Below, one piece after another: positions 1 to 6,389 of a stretch of 11,993 nt of DNA. A model generated the notes under the pieces. The model saw only the letters and a list, made by a program, of their open reading frames with translations. It ran no database searches and was not told the DNA's origin. How positions within the stretch are numbered: position 1 is the stretch's first letter; each line of letters starts with the position of its first letter. The translations under genes were made by a program, and so were the position numbers. Origin of the DNA: Pelobacter sp. UBA5610 (GTDB lineage Bacteria; Desulfobacterota; Desulfuromonadia; Desulfuromonadales; Syntrophotaleaceae); assembly GCA_002424645.1 (NCBI GenBank), contig DIKU01000082.1, forward strand, positions 22,634 to 34,626. The letters run 5' to 3'.

Positions 1-651
1 TTGGCTGAAACCCACACGACCGCCTATGTTCCCAATCCGCTTTTGGAACCGATGGAGCTTTACTGTGCCGTGGCCGAAGAACTCGGAGCCGAGGTTGATG
101 GCGCCACCGATTCCCACCACGCGCTCAAACGTATTGCACAGCGGCTTATCGCCTTGGGCGGTTCCGGCCGACCGGTCGTGCTATGTATCGACGAGGCGCA
201 AGCCATGTCGGATCATACACTTGAAGCGTTGCGGTTGTTGAGCAATCTCGAAACCGAAAAACGCAAACTGCTGCATATCGTGCTTTTCGGTCAGCCGGAA
301 CTCGATGCGCGTCTGGCCGGTTACGCCTTGCGTCAGTTGCGCCAGCGCATTGTTTTCAGCTATCGGCTCCCTGCTCTGGGCCGTCAGGAGGTGGCCGACT
401 ACGTGAATCACCGACTGCAGGCTGCAGGGTTTCAGGGTGATACGTTGTTTGCGCCAAGCGCCTTGCGCAAGCTCTGGTATGCCAGTCGAGGTATTCCGCG
501 GTTGGTCAATATTTTGGCAAATAAAGCCATGCTGGCTGCTTTTGGTCAGGGCGATGGCACAGTAAGGGGACGGCATGTGCGTTCCGCCATCATCGATACG
601 GACGATGCCCGGCGTGGTTGGTTGTCCTGGGTACGAGGAGTAGGGATTTGA
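1..651 (+). CDS. mshM: MshM, ExeA-like AAA ATPase of the MSHA pilus (3' part only)
   Basis: C-terminal 216 residues of an ExeA/MshM-type AAA+ ATPase; the start and the Walker A P-loop lie upstream of the window. The TTG at base 1 is simply an internal Leu codon. Visible features are a Walker B strand, VVLCIDEAQ, with Asp64 and Glu65 of the fragment, then a sensor-type segment (HIVLFGQPELDARL), an RQLRQRI stretch typical of ExeA-like proteins, and a C-terminal helical lid (RGIPRLVNILANKAML). In this family the protein hydrolyses ATP at the inner membrane and is thought to help assemble or insert the pilus secretin through the cell wall. The stop overlaps the mshN start (TTGA), so the two are translationally coupled. 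The msh gene order downstream decides MshM rather than generic ExeA. Identity is secure; the mechanism is inferred from the family. Confidence 0.9.
   Translation: MAETHTTAYVPNPLLEPMELYCAVAEELGAEVDGATDSHHALKRIAQRLIALGGSGRPVVLCIDEAQAMSDHTLEALRLLSNLETEKRKLLHIVLFGQPELDARLAGYALRQLRQRIVFSYRLPALGRQEVADYVNHRLQAAGFQGDTLFAPSALRKLWYASRGIPRLVNILANKAMLAAFGQGDGTVRGRHVRSAIIDTDDARRGWLSWVRGVGI
635..640 (+). promoter_or_regulatory. Ribosome binding site that fixes the TTG start of mshN
   Basis: GAGGAG ends 7 bases before the TTG at 648. The resulting N-terminus begins SLINQMLKDLEKR after the initiator, which is how MshN proteins typically begin. An in-frame GTG at 618 lacks such a site and would add ten residues not typical of the family. 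Confidence 0.7.
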
Positions 652-2072
652 GTCTCATCAACCAGATGCTGAAGGATCTTGAAAAACGTTCCAACGCGGA
701 GAAGCCTTCGGCCACACACCTGCCCCCAAAGGTGGCTCCGGTGGCTGTTTCTCGTCGCTATCGCAAGGTGCTGTGGAGCGCAGTTCCGCTGCTGTCGATC
801 GGTGCCGGTGTGGTCTGGTTTATGAACTACGGAATACCCCGAGTCGTTGTCAATGGCACGGGTGAAACTGGCGTGGCGCAGGTATCTGAACTGGAGGATG
901 CTGCTGCCATGGCCCCGTCCGTCGAGGAAAAACCGGCATCGGACCCTGTGCACGAACAGCCTGCCACTCTTGAAATGTTGCGATTTGCACAGCGAGGTGA
1001 GCGGCTGCAGGTGGAGATCGATTTTTCCAGTGTGCCGGCTTACGGGCTGACCCGTGGGGAACAGGGAAGTCAGCTGGTGCTCGATCTTCCTGGCGGAACG
1101 ATGGGAACTTCGCTGCCCAATACCGCAGGGTTTCCACTGTTGCGCAGCGTGGCAAGCCATGGGCGGGCTAAAGGTTTGCAACTGATCTTCAGTTTTAACC
1201 AGGAGTTTCGGTACGAAGAATTGCTGTTGGCCGAAAACCCTTCCGGACGAGGGAAGACTCTGCGTTTTGTGGTGCAGCCTGAAGCGGCAGTATCCCTTCC
1301 TGCCGTGCTGCAGTCCGGTCCGGATAAAGAAAAATCGCCGGTTACTGCCGCGGACAGGGTCCAGCCGGAAAAACATTTGCAGGCTCCTGCGCCAGTTGGA
1401 CCCAAGCCGGAGCAAAGTCTTGTACGGCAAGAAGTGCAGATTTCTCCCCGGGCGCGCGCTACAAAGTGTTTTCTCGATGCCGGCACCGCTTTGCAGAAGG
1501 GTCGGCAGCGGGAAGCCGAGACCGCTTTGCATGCAGCTCTTGCCCTTGATCCGGGGCATGTTGAAGCACGAAATCTCTTGCTAAGGTTGCTGGTGCAGCA
1601 GAATCGTCGCACCGATATCAGGAGTCTGCTGGTTGAAGGGATTGGGGTTGCGCCGCAGTATCTTCCGTATCGGGTGCAATACGCGCGTTTGCTGATCGAA
1701 GACGGCATGTTGTCGCAGGCTCGAGAGCAACTCACACGCGAGCCTCGCCCGACTGTCATCGAGGCTCCGGATCTGTACGCCATGTTGGCGACGGTGTATC
1801 AGCGCCAGGGGCAATATACGGAGGCTGCGCAAACCTATCGCGCCTTGCTGGCGGTTAAACCGGAACAGGCGGTCTGGTGGATGGGACTTGGCATCGCTCT
1901 TGAAGGAGCTACATTGGAAGATCAGGCGCAGCAAGCTTATCGGCAGGCCATTTCCCGAGGTGGTTTGTCCGACGGGCTGCAGACTTTTATCCGGAAGCGT
2001 ATGGCGGTTCTCGGTAGCCGCGGAGCGCAGACGCCTGCGGATATCACCAGCGTAGCTAAGGAACAATCATGA
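648..2072 (+). CDS. mshN: MshN, membrane-anchored TPR protein of MSHA pilus assembly
   Basis: 474 residues from a TTG start overlapping the mshM stop. Order of parts: a short cytoplasmic N-terminus with the family signature (SLINQMLKDLE); one membrane segment at about residues 40-64; a stretch at about 109-210 whose pattern (LRFAQRGERLQVEIDFSS, then LVLDLPGG, then a repeat of strand-forming motifs) resembles an AMIN-type beta domain; a Pro/Lys-rich linker; and TPR-like helical repeats from about 271 to 448, the clearest being GQYTEAAQTYRALLAVKPEQ. MshN is needed for MSHA biogenesis and is presumed to sit at the inner membrane facing the periplasm, with the TPRs binding other assembly proteins. 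Its last codons overlap mshE by ATGA. The AMIN-like call is by eye and less sure than the MshN identity. Confidence 0.88.
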   Translation: MSLINQMLKDLEKRSNAEKPSATHLPPKVAPVAVSRRYRKVLWSAVPLLSIGAGVVWFMNYGIPRVVVNGTGETGVAQVSELEDAAAMAPSVEEKPASDPVHEQPATLEMLRFAQRGERLQVEIDFSSVPAYGLTRGEQGSQLVLDLPGGTMGTSLPNTAGFPLLRSVASHGRAKGLQLIFSFNQEFRYEELLLAENPSGRGKTLRFVVQPEAAVSLPAVLQSGPDKEKSPVTAADRVQPEKHLQAPAPVGPKPEQSLVRQEVQISPRARATKCFLDAGTALQKGRQREAETALHAALALDPGHVEARNLLLRLLVQQNRRTDIRSLLVEGIGVAPQYLPYRVQYARLLIEDGMLSQAREQLTREPRPTVIEAPDLYAMLATVYQRQGQYTEAAQTYRALLAVKPEQAVWWMGLGIALEGATLEDQAQQAYRQAISRGGLSDGLQTFIRKRMAVLGSRGAQTPADITSVAKEQS

Positions 2073-3853
2073 CGGTACGCAAAAAAATTCGCATCGGCGA
2101 ATTGCTGGTTCAGCACCAGATAATCAGCGAAGAACAGCTGCAAACGGCGCTGTCCGAGCAGAAACGCACCGGAAGCAAACTGGGACATACACTGGTGGAG
2201 TTGGGCTATCTCAGTCCGACCGGGTTCCTCAAGTTTCTCGGCCAACAGTTGCAGATTCCCTATATCGATTTGCGCCACTACCAGTATAAGGCCGATTCGG
2301 TGCGTTTGTTGCCGGAAATCTACACCCGCCGGTTCCGTTCTTTGGTGTTGGCGGAAGAGCGCGACGGGTTGCTGGTCGGCATGGCCGATCCCACCGATAT
2401 TTTCGCATTTGACGAGTTACGCCGTATTCTCAAGCGGCCGATCAAACTGGCGGTAGTCGGAGAAGATGAACTGCTCGATATCGTCGACCGGATTTACCGC
2501 CGCACCGATGAAATCATTAATATCGCCGGTGAACTCAGTGAAGAGCTCGGCGATGGCGGGATCGACCTGGAGACCCTTCTGTCGGGGAGCGATGTCGAGG
2601 ACGCGCCGGTTGTGCGTCTGCTGCATACCCTGTTTGAGGATGCCGTGCAGATCGGCGCTTCGGACATTCATATTGAGCCGGATGAGACGGTACTGCGTAT
2701 CCGGCAACGCATCGACGGTATGTTGCACGAACAGGTCATGAAGGAAAAACGTATCGGCGGCGCATTGGTATCGCGTCTCAAGTTGATGAGTGGCTTGGAT
2801 ATTTCGGAGCGCCGACTGCCCCAGGATGGCCGTTTCAATATTCGTGTACGCGGGCGCAGCGTGGATATCCGCCTTTCAACCATGCCGTTGCAATACGGCG
2901 AATCGGTGGTCATGCGTCTTCTTGACCAGTCCGGCGGTTTGTTGCGTCTGGAGCAGATCGGCATGCCCGCAACCATGCTGGCACGGTTTCGTAACCTTAT
3001 CCAACGCCCCCACGGGCTGGTGCTGGTTACCGGGCCGACAGGTAGCGGTAAAACCACTACCCTGTATGGGGCGCTCAACGAACTCAACGACGCCAGCAAG
3101 AAGATCATCACCGTCGAGGACCCCGTCGAATACAGGTTGCCGCGCATCAATCAGGTGCAGGTGCAAAATCGTATCGACCTGTCCTTTGCCAAAGTGCTTC
3201 GCGCTGCGTTGCGGCAGGACCCCGACGTGGTCATGGTCGGGGAAATGCGCGACCAGGAAACCGCCCAGATCGGTCTGCGCGCCGCCATGACAGGTCACCT
3301 TGTGCTTTCCACCCTGCATACCAACGATGCCGTGAGTACCGCCTTGCGGCTACTCGATATGGGTGCCGAGGGCTTTGTGGTCGGCAGTTCCCTGCTGGCC
3401 ATTTTGGCCCAGCGTCTGGTGCGCCGTCTCTGTGAAAGCTGTATCGAGGATGATCCCCTCGATGCCCACAAGCGCAGCTGGCTGGCCGCCATGGTGGGGC
3501 CCCAGGCGCGGCAGCAGGTCTTCAAGCGTGGCGCCGGTTGTCCCCGCTGCCATAACACAGGCTATCACGGCCGTATCGGCATCTTTGAACTGTTGCAGAT
3601 CGATAACGCTCTTGCCGATGCCCTGCGTCGCAGCGACAGTGCAGGATTCGCCCAAATGGCCTGCAAACAGGCAGGCTTCAAACCCCTGGCGTTGGCGGCT
3701 TTCGACTATGCCTGTCAGGGGCTTACCAGCATGGAAGAAGTGCTGCGTGTATCCGGTCAGGTCGAAGAATTTGATGTCGCGGCAGGGGCAGTTCCGGGGC
3801 ATGGTATAAACGAGGTAGAGGCGGATGGCCCAGTTCAGGTACCAGGCGCGTAG
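2069..3853 (+). CDS. mshE: MshE, MSHA pilus extension ATPase with c-di-GMP-type N-domain
   Basis: 594 residues, about the usual length for GspE/PilB/MshE ATPases. The N-terminal MshEN domain shows the tandem c-di-GMP-binding pattern: R8-I-G ... L24 ... L28 ... Q31, then K37-L-G ... L42 ... G46 ... Q60 ... P64. The ATPase core has a Walker A (GPTGSGKT, 322-329), an Asp box (ITVEDPVEY with Glu350), a Walker B (DPDVVMVGE, 384-392), a His box (GHLVLSTLHT, 409-418) and a zinc-binding tetracysteine (C455, C458, C491, C494). It hydrolyses ATP on the cytoplasmic side to drive pilin polymerisation through MshG. It overlaps mshN by ATGA and mshG by 29 bases. In Vibrio MshE, c-di-GMP binding activates pilus extension; the preserved motif suggests the same here. 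One motif glycine of the first half is replaced (Gln17), with the rest intact. Confidence 0.96.
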   Translation: MTVRKKIRIGELLVQHQIISEEQLQTALSEQKRTGSKLGHTLVELGYLSPTGFLKFLGQQLQIPYIDLRHYQYKADSVRLLPEIYTRRFRSLVLAEERDGLLVGMADPTDIFAFDELRRILKRPIKLAVVGEDELLDIVDRIYRRTDEIINIAGELSEELGDGGIDLETLLSGSDVEDAPVVRLLHTLFEDAVQIGASDIHIEPDETVLRIRQRIDGMLHEQVMKEKRIGGALVSRLKLMSGLDISERRLPQDGRFNIRVRGRSVDIRLSTMPLQYGESVVMRLLDQSGGLLRLEQIGMPATMLARFRNLIQRPHGLVLVTGPTGSGKTTTLYGALNELNDASKKIITVEDPVEYRLPRINQVQVQNRIDLSFAKVLRAALRQDPDVVMVGEMRDQETAQIGLRAAMTGHLVLSTLHTNDAVSTALRLLDMGAEGFVVGSSLLAILAQRLVRRLCESCIEDDPLDAHKRSWLAAMVGPQARQQVFKRGAGCPRCHNTGYHGRIGIFELLQIDNALADALRRSDSAGFAQMACKQAGFKPLALAAFDYACQGLTSMEEVLRVSGQVEEFDVAAGAVPGHGINEVEADGPVQVPGA

Positions 3854-5051
3854 CGCCGCCGGCGCATTGCTGGAGGGAACCATGGAGGCGCCCAATGCCG
3901 CCATGGTTGCGGATCAGCTGTTGGCAGACGGGGCCGCCCCGGTGCGTATCACCGAGGAAGCGCCCAAAAGTGCCGGTCGTTCCGCTCTGCAGTGGCAGTT
4001 TGGCGGCCAGCGCATCGATCCCGAGGACCTGATTCTGTTCTGTCGTCAGATGTACAGCCTCACCAAAGCCGGCGTACCGCTGCTGCGTGCCTTGCGCGGC
4101 ATGACGGAGTCGGCCTGCAAGCCGATTATGGCGGAGACGCTGCTGGCGGTTCTGGATGATCTGGAGAGTGGCCACGACCTGTCCAGTGCCTTGCGGCGGC
4201 ATCCCAAAATATTCCCCGCCTTGTTGGTCAACATGATCCAGGTCGGTGAGAGCAGTGGTCGGCTTGACGATTCGTTCAACGAAGTGGCTACCTATCTGAC
4301 CCGCGAAAAACAGACCGCCGATCAGATCAAGGCGGCCCTGCGGTATCCAAGTTTTGTGTTGGTAGCGATTTCGGTGGCCATCGCCATTATCACGTTGTTT
4401 GTTATTCCGGCGTTTGAAAAGTTGTTCAAGGGCCAAGGTGCCCAGTTGCCGCTACCGACCCGCATTATTCTCGGAATTTCCAACTTCGCCGTATCCTGGT
4501 GGTGGGCGATCGGCATCGCGCTGATAGCGGGATATTTCGGCTGGCGCGCCTGGGTGCGTACCGAACAGGGCGAATTGATCTGGGATCGTTTCAAACTACG
4601 CCTGCCAGTGGTGGGAAGCATTATTCATCGCGCTATCCTGGTCCGCTTCGCCCGTGGATTCGCCATGGGCTACAGCGCCGGGGTACCGCTGATCCAGTCC
4701 CTCAACCTGACGGCCCAGGCAGTAGGCAACCGCTTCGTACAGCAACGCCTCGGCAAACTGCGCCGCGGCGTGGAGCATGGCGACACCCTGACCCGCAGCG
4801 CCGCCGCCAGTGAAATGTTCACCCCGCTGGTGCTGCAGATGCTGGCCGTCGGTGAGGAGACCGGTTCCGTCGATACCATGCTGCTGGAAGTGGGCGATTT
4901 TTACGAGCGCGAAATCGAGTACGATATCAGTCGCCTGTCCAGCGCCATCGAACCGATCCTGATCGTCATCATCGGCGGCATGGTGCTGGTGCTGGCCCTC
5001 GGTGTGTTCCTGCCCATGTGGAACATGGCCAGCGTCATGCGCGGGGGTTGA
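3825..5051 (+). CDS. mshG: MshG, inner-membrane platform protein (PilC/GspF family)
   Basis: 408 residues, a standard length for GspF/PilC platform proteins. The start AQFRYQARSAAGALLEG is typical of the family and follows a GAGG-rich stretch at 3810-3822. Two T2SF domains are visible: one at about residues 70-192 beginning LFCRQMYSLTKAGVPLL, and a second at about 272-394 beginning RFARGFAMGYSAGVPL. Membrane segments lie after the first domain (VLVAISVAIAIITLFVIPAF), at WWWAIGIALIAGYFGW, and at the C-terminus (ILIVIIGGMVLVLALGVFLP). It forms the core around which pilin is added or removed and is the partner of MshE, with which it overlaps by 29 bases. Its TGA directly abuts the next gene. Confidence 0.95.
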   Translation: MAQFRYQARSAAGALLEGTMEAPNAAMVADQLLADGAAPVRITEEAPKSAGRSALQWQFGGQRIDPEDLILFCRQMYSLTKAGVPLLRALRGMTESACKPIMAETLLAVLDDLESGHDLSSALRRHPKIFPALLVNMIQVGESSGRLDDSFNEVATYLTREKQTADQIKAALRYPSFVLVAISVAIAIITLFVIPAFEKLFKGQGAQLPLPTRIILGISNFAVSWWWAIGIALIAGYFGWRAWVRTEQGELIWDRFKLRLPVVGSIIHRAILVRFARGFAMGYSAGVPLIQSLNLTAQAVGNRFVQQRLGKLRRGVEHGDTLTRSAAASEMFTPLVLQMLAVGEETGSVDTMLLEVGDFYEREIEYDISRLSSAIEPILIVIIGGMVLVLALGVFLPMWNMASVMRGG

Positions 5052-5060
5052 GTGGGGGCG

Positions 5061-5588
5061 ATGAAACCCAAGACTCCGCGGCATCACAAGCGTTGGACTC
5101 TGCGGCTGTTCGAGTGGGGGGTGCTGACCTGTGCGATATTGATTCTTGCGGGGGTGTTCCTGCGCAAAGTGCGGCATCTGCAGGCCGAAGCCGAGCGGCT
5201 TAACGTTCAGGCGACGGTGGAAAATATGCGGGCTGCGGTGCTGATGGCTGGCGTACTTACTGCAAAACAGGGTGCACGGCGATCTTCGGCAATTCCGGGT
5301 GGCAACCCGGTGGTACTGCTGCAGGCACAAACAGGGATGGTCCCTGCCGGATATCTGGGTGAATTGGACGAGGCGGACCCTGGACGGATTGCAAAGGGAA
5401 GCTGGTATTTTGACCGCTCTCGGCACGCACTTATTTACCGTTTACGCGATACGGATGGATTTTCAAGCTCGCTGCCAGGTCCGGCCCGCATTCGTCTATG
5501 CCTGCGCGAGGAGGATACAGGTAAAAACAGCGGTCTCCTCCTGCAGCTCGAAGCGTGTGAGCCATATCGGTGGCAGCCGGGAAAATAG
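5061..5588 (+). CDS. mshF: MshF-like bitopic MSHA biogenesis protein
   Basis: 175 residues from ATG 5061, preceded by a G-rich stretch (GTGGGGGCG). A GTG at 5052, right after the mshG stop, is an alternative start adding three residues. The basic N-terminus (KPKTPRHHKRW) is followed by one membrane helix (WGVLTCAILILAGVFLRKV, about 19-37) and a pseudopilin-like helical stem (EAERLNVQATVENMRAAV). Two short motifs, YLGELDE and GSWYFD with LIYRLR soon after, are what I associate with MshF. There is no prepilin cleavage motif, so it is an uncleaved bitopic protein with a periplasmic domain, presumably an accessory of the assembly platform. It follows mshG with a 9-base gap and precedes the pilin gene, which is the mshF place in the known locus. 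Its precise role is not established. Confidence 0.78.
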   Translation: MKPKTPRHHKRWTLRLFEWGVLTCAILILAGVFLRKVRHLQAEAERLNVQATVENMRAAVLMAGVLTAKQGARRSSAIPGGNPVVLLQAQTGMVPAGYLGELDEADPGRIAKGSWYFDRSRHALIYRLRDTDGFSSSLPGPARIRLCLREEDTGKNSGLLLQLEACEPYRWQPGK

Positions 5589-5621
5589 ATGGTCGCTAAT
5601 TTGGTTTTAATTCTTCATAAA

Positions 5622-5645
5622 AAAATGACATATTTTTGTCATTTT
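5622..5645. repeat. Perfect 9-bp inverted repeat upstream of the pilin gene
   Basis: AAAATGACA (5622-5630) and TGTCATTTT (5637-5645) are perfect reverse complements separated by 6 bases. It lies 34 bases after the mshF stop in AT-rich DNA. As RNA it would be a weak AT stem, so a weak terminator for the upstream operon is possible. As DNA it looks like a dimeric-protein operator, overlapping a possible -35 box. Neither role is proven. Confidence 0.5.
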
Positions 5646-5666
5646 CAAAAAACTGAATGTGCTAAT
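5636..5666 (+). promoter_or_regulatory. Possible sigma-70-type promoter for the pilin gene
   Basis: TTGTCA (5636-5641, five of six to the -35 consensus) and GCTAAT (5661-5666, four of six) with a TG one base upstream of the -10. The spacing is 19, longer than ideal. It would give a leader of about 120 bases. I found no convincing sigma-54 (-24/-12) pattern in this gap. The call is weak and by eye. Confidence 0.28.
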
Positions 5667-5795
5667 GTGTTAAAAAATTATAGGTTTGACTTTAGGGTAA
5701 GTACGCTCGTTTTGAAGGTTTAATATCCTGAGGTGTGAGCGGGGACGGCCTTCATTTTGTTAACTTTATTTTATGCAAAACAAAGGAGAGAAAGC

Positions 5796-6164
5796 ATGAA
5801 AAGTCAAAGTGGTTTTACCTTGATTGAACTTGTGGTGGTTATCGTAGTTCTGGGTATTTTATCAGCAATTGCGGTGCCGAAGTTTATTAACTTGAAAACC
5901 GAGTCCGAGGCTGCTGCTCTTTCCGGTGTAGCTGGTGCCATGAGTTCAGCCATGGCCATCAATTATGCAGGTCGTACCGTTACTCCTACTAAAGGAGCAG
6001 CCGTCGATAATTGCGACGATGTCGCCAGCTTAATGGAAGGTGGACTCCCGGTGGGCTACACAGTGGCATCTACCGCTATTGGCGCAGGAGCGTCTGTGAC
6101 TTGCGAAGTTGAGCAGACGAGCACATCTAATACTGCCGAATTTACTGGTATTGGTATTAATTAA
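5796..6164 (+). CDS. MSHA-type type IV pilin (MshA/MshB family), likely the expressed major pilin
   Basis: 122-residue prepilin. The start is set by an AAAGGAGAG ribosome site ending 6 bases before the ATG; upstream in-frame ATGs lack one. The short leader ends at Gly6, with prepilin peptidase cleavage before Phe7 (QSG/FTLIELVVV). Glu11 is the conserved Glu5 of the mature pilin, followed by a hydrophobic helix to about residue 30. The segment AAALSGVAGAMSSAMAINYA is the MshA/MshB signature. Two cysteines (in DNCDDV and VTCEVEQ) could close the C-terminal D-loop. At about 116 mature residues it is shorter than MshA of Vibrio as I recall it. It holds the usual mshB place just after mshF, but its strong ribosome site, separate leader and powerful terminator suit an abundant major subunit, so I leave the symbol open. 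Confidence 0.9.
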   Translation: MKSQSGFTLIELVVVIVVLGILSAIAVPKFINLKTESEAAALSGVAGAMSSAMAINYAGRTVTPTKGAAVDNCDDVASLMEGGLPVGYTVASTAIGAGASVTCEVEQTSTSNTAEFTGIGIN

Positions 6165-6219
6165 GGTTTACTTGTCAATAAAGATGTTTTTTTTGAAAAT
6201 TGCTTCTTAAGAATCAAAA

Positions 6220-6259
6220 GGGGGTGCCATCGATTGAAATTGATGGCACCCCCTTTTTT
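6220..6259 (+). terminator. Strong intrinsic terminator after the pilin gene, probably bidirectional
   Basis: A perfect 12-bp stem, GGGGGTGCCATC (6220-6231) with GATGGCACCCCC (6242-6253), has a 10-base loop and is followed by six Ts (6254-6259). The flanks GAATCAAAA (6211-6219) and the T-run plus GATTC (6254-6264) are also complementary apart from two extra Ts, extending the stem to about 21 bp. The A-run on the left lets it also terminate the minus-strand gene that ends at 6390. Confidence 0.92.
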
Positions 6260-6272
6260 GATTCCAGTACTC

Positions 6273-6306
6273 GATGGGATGTCTAGCTTTCGCCGCTAGG
6301 CCCATC
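6273..6306. repeat. Second hairpin between pilin terminator and glycosyltransferase gene
   Basis: GATGGG (6273-6278) pairs with CCCATC (6301-6306), and inside it CTAGC (6283-6287) pairs with GCTAG (6295-6299). A T-run follows on the + strand at 6313-6318, six bases past the stem, so this could be a back-up terminator. The spacing is poor for that, and no known riboswitch signature was recognised on either strand. Confidence 0.4.
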
Positions 6307-6389
6307 TGTCAGTTTTTTATTCTGTTCCCGGCAGGTTGGTTACGGCGCGGTCGTGGTAATGGTGCGGGGAAAAATCCGTCTGCCCTTTT

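Noticed and set aside
546..1559. 337-residue minus-strand open frame opposite mshM/mshN
   Set aside because: Arg/His/Gln-rich translation without domains, typical of the antisense frame of GC-rich coding DNA.
4596..5426. 276-residue minus-strand open frame opposite mshG/mshF
   Set aside because: His/Gln-rich antisense translation; the + strand genes account for this DNA.
5796..6164. Conductive 'e-pilin' (Geobacter PilA-like) reading of the short pilin
   Set aside because: The body after the helix matches MshA/MshB, not the truncated aromatic-rich PilA type, and the whole context is MSHA.
6273..6306. Possible riboswitch (c-di-GMP type) in the hairpin near the pilin terminator
   Set aside because: I looked for the conserved GEMM core on both strands and did not find it. 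Only a simple hairpin is visible, and it lies downstream of both flanking genes.
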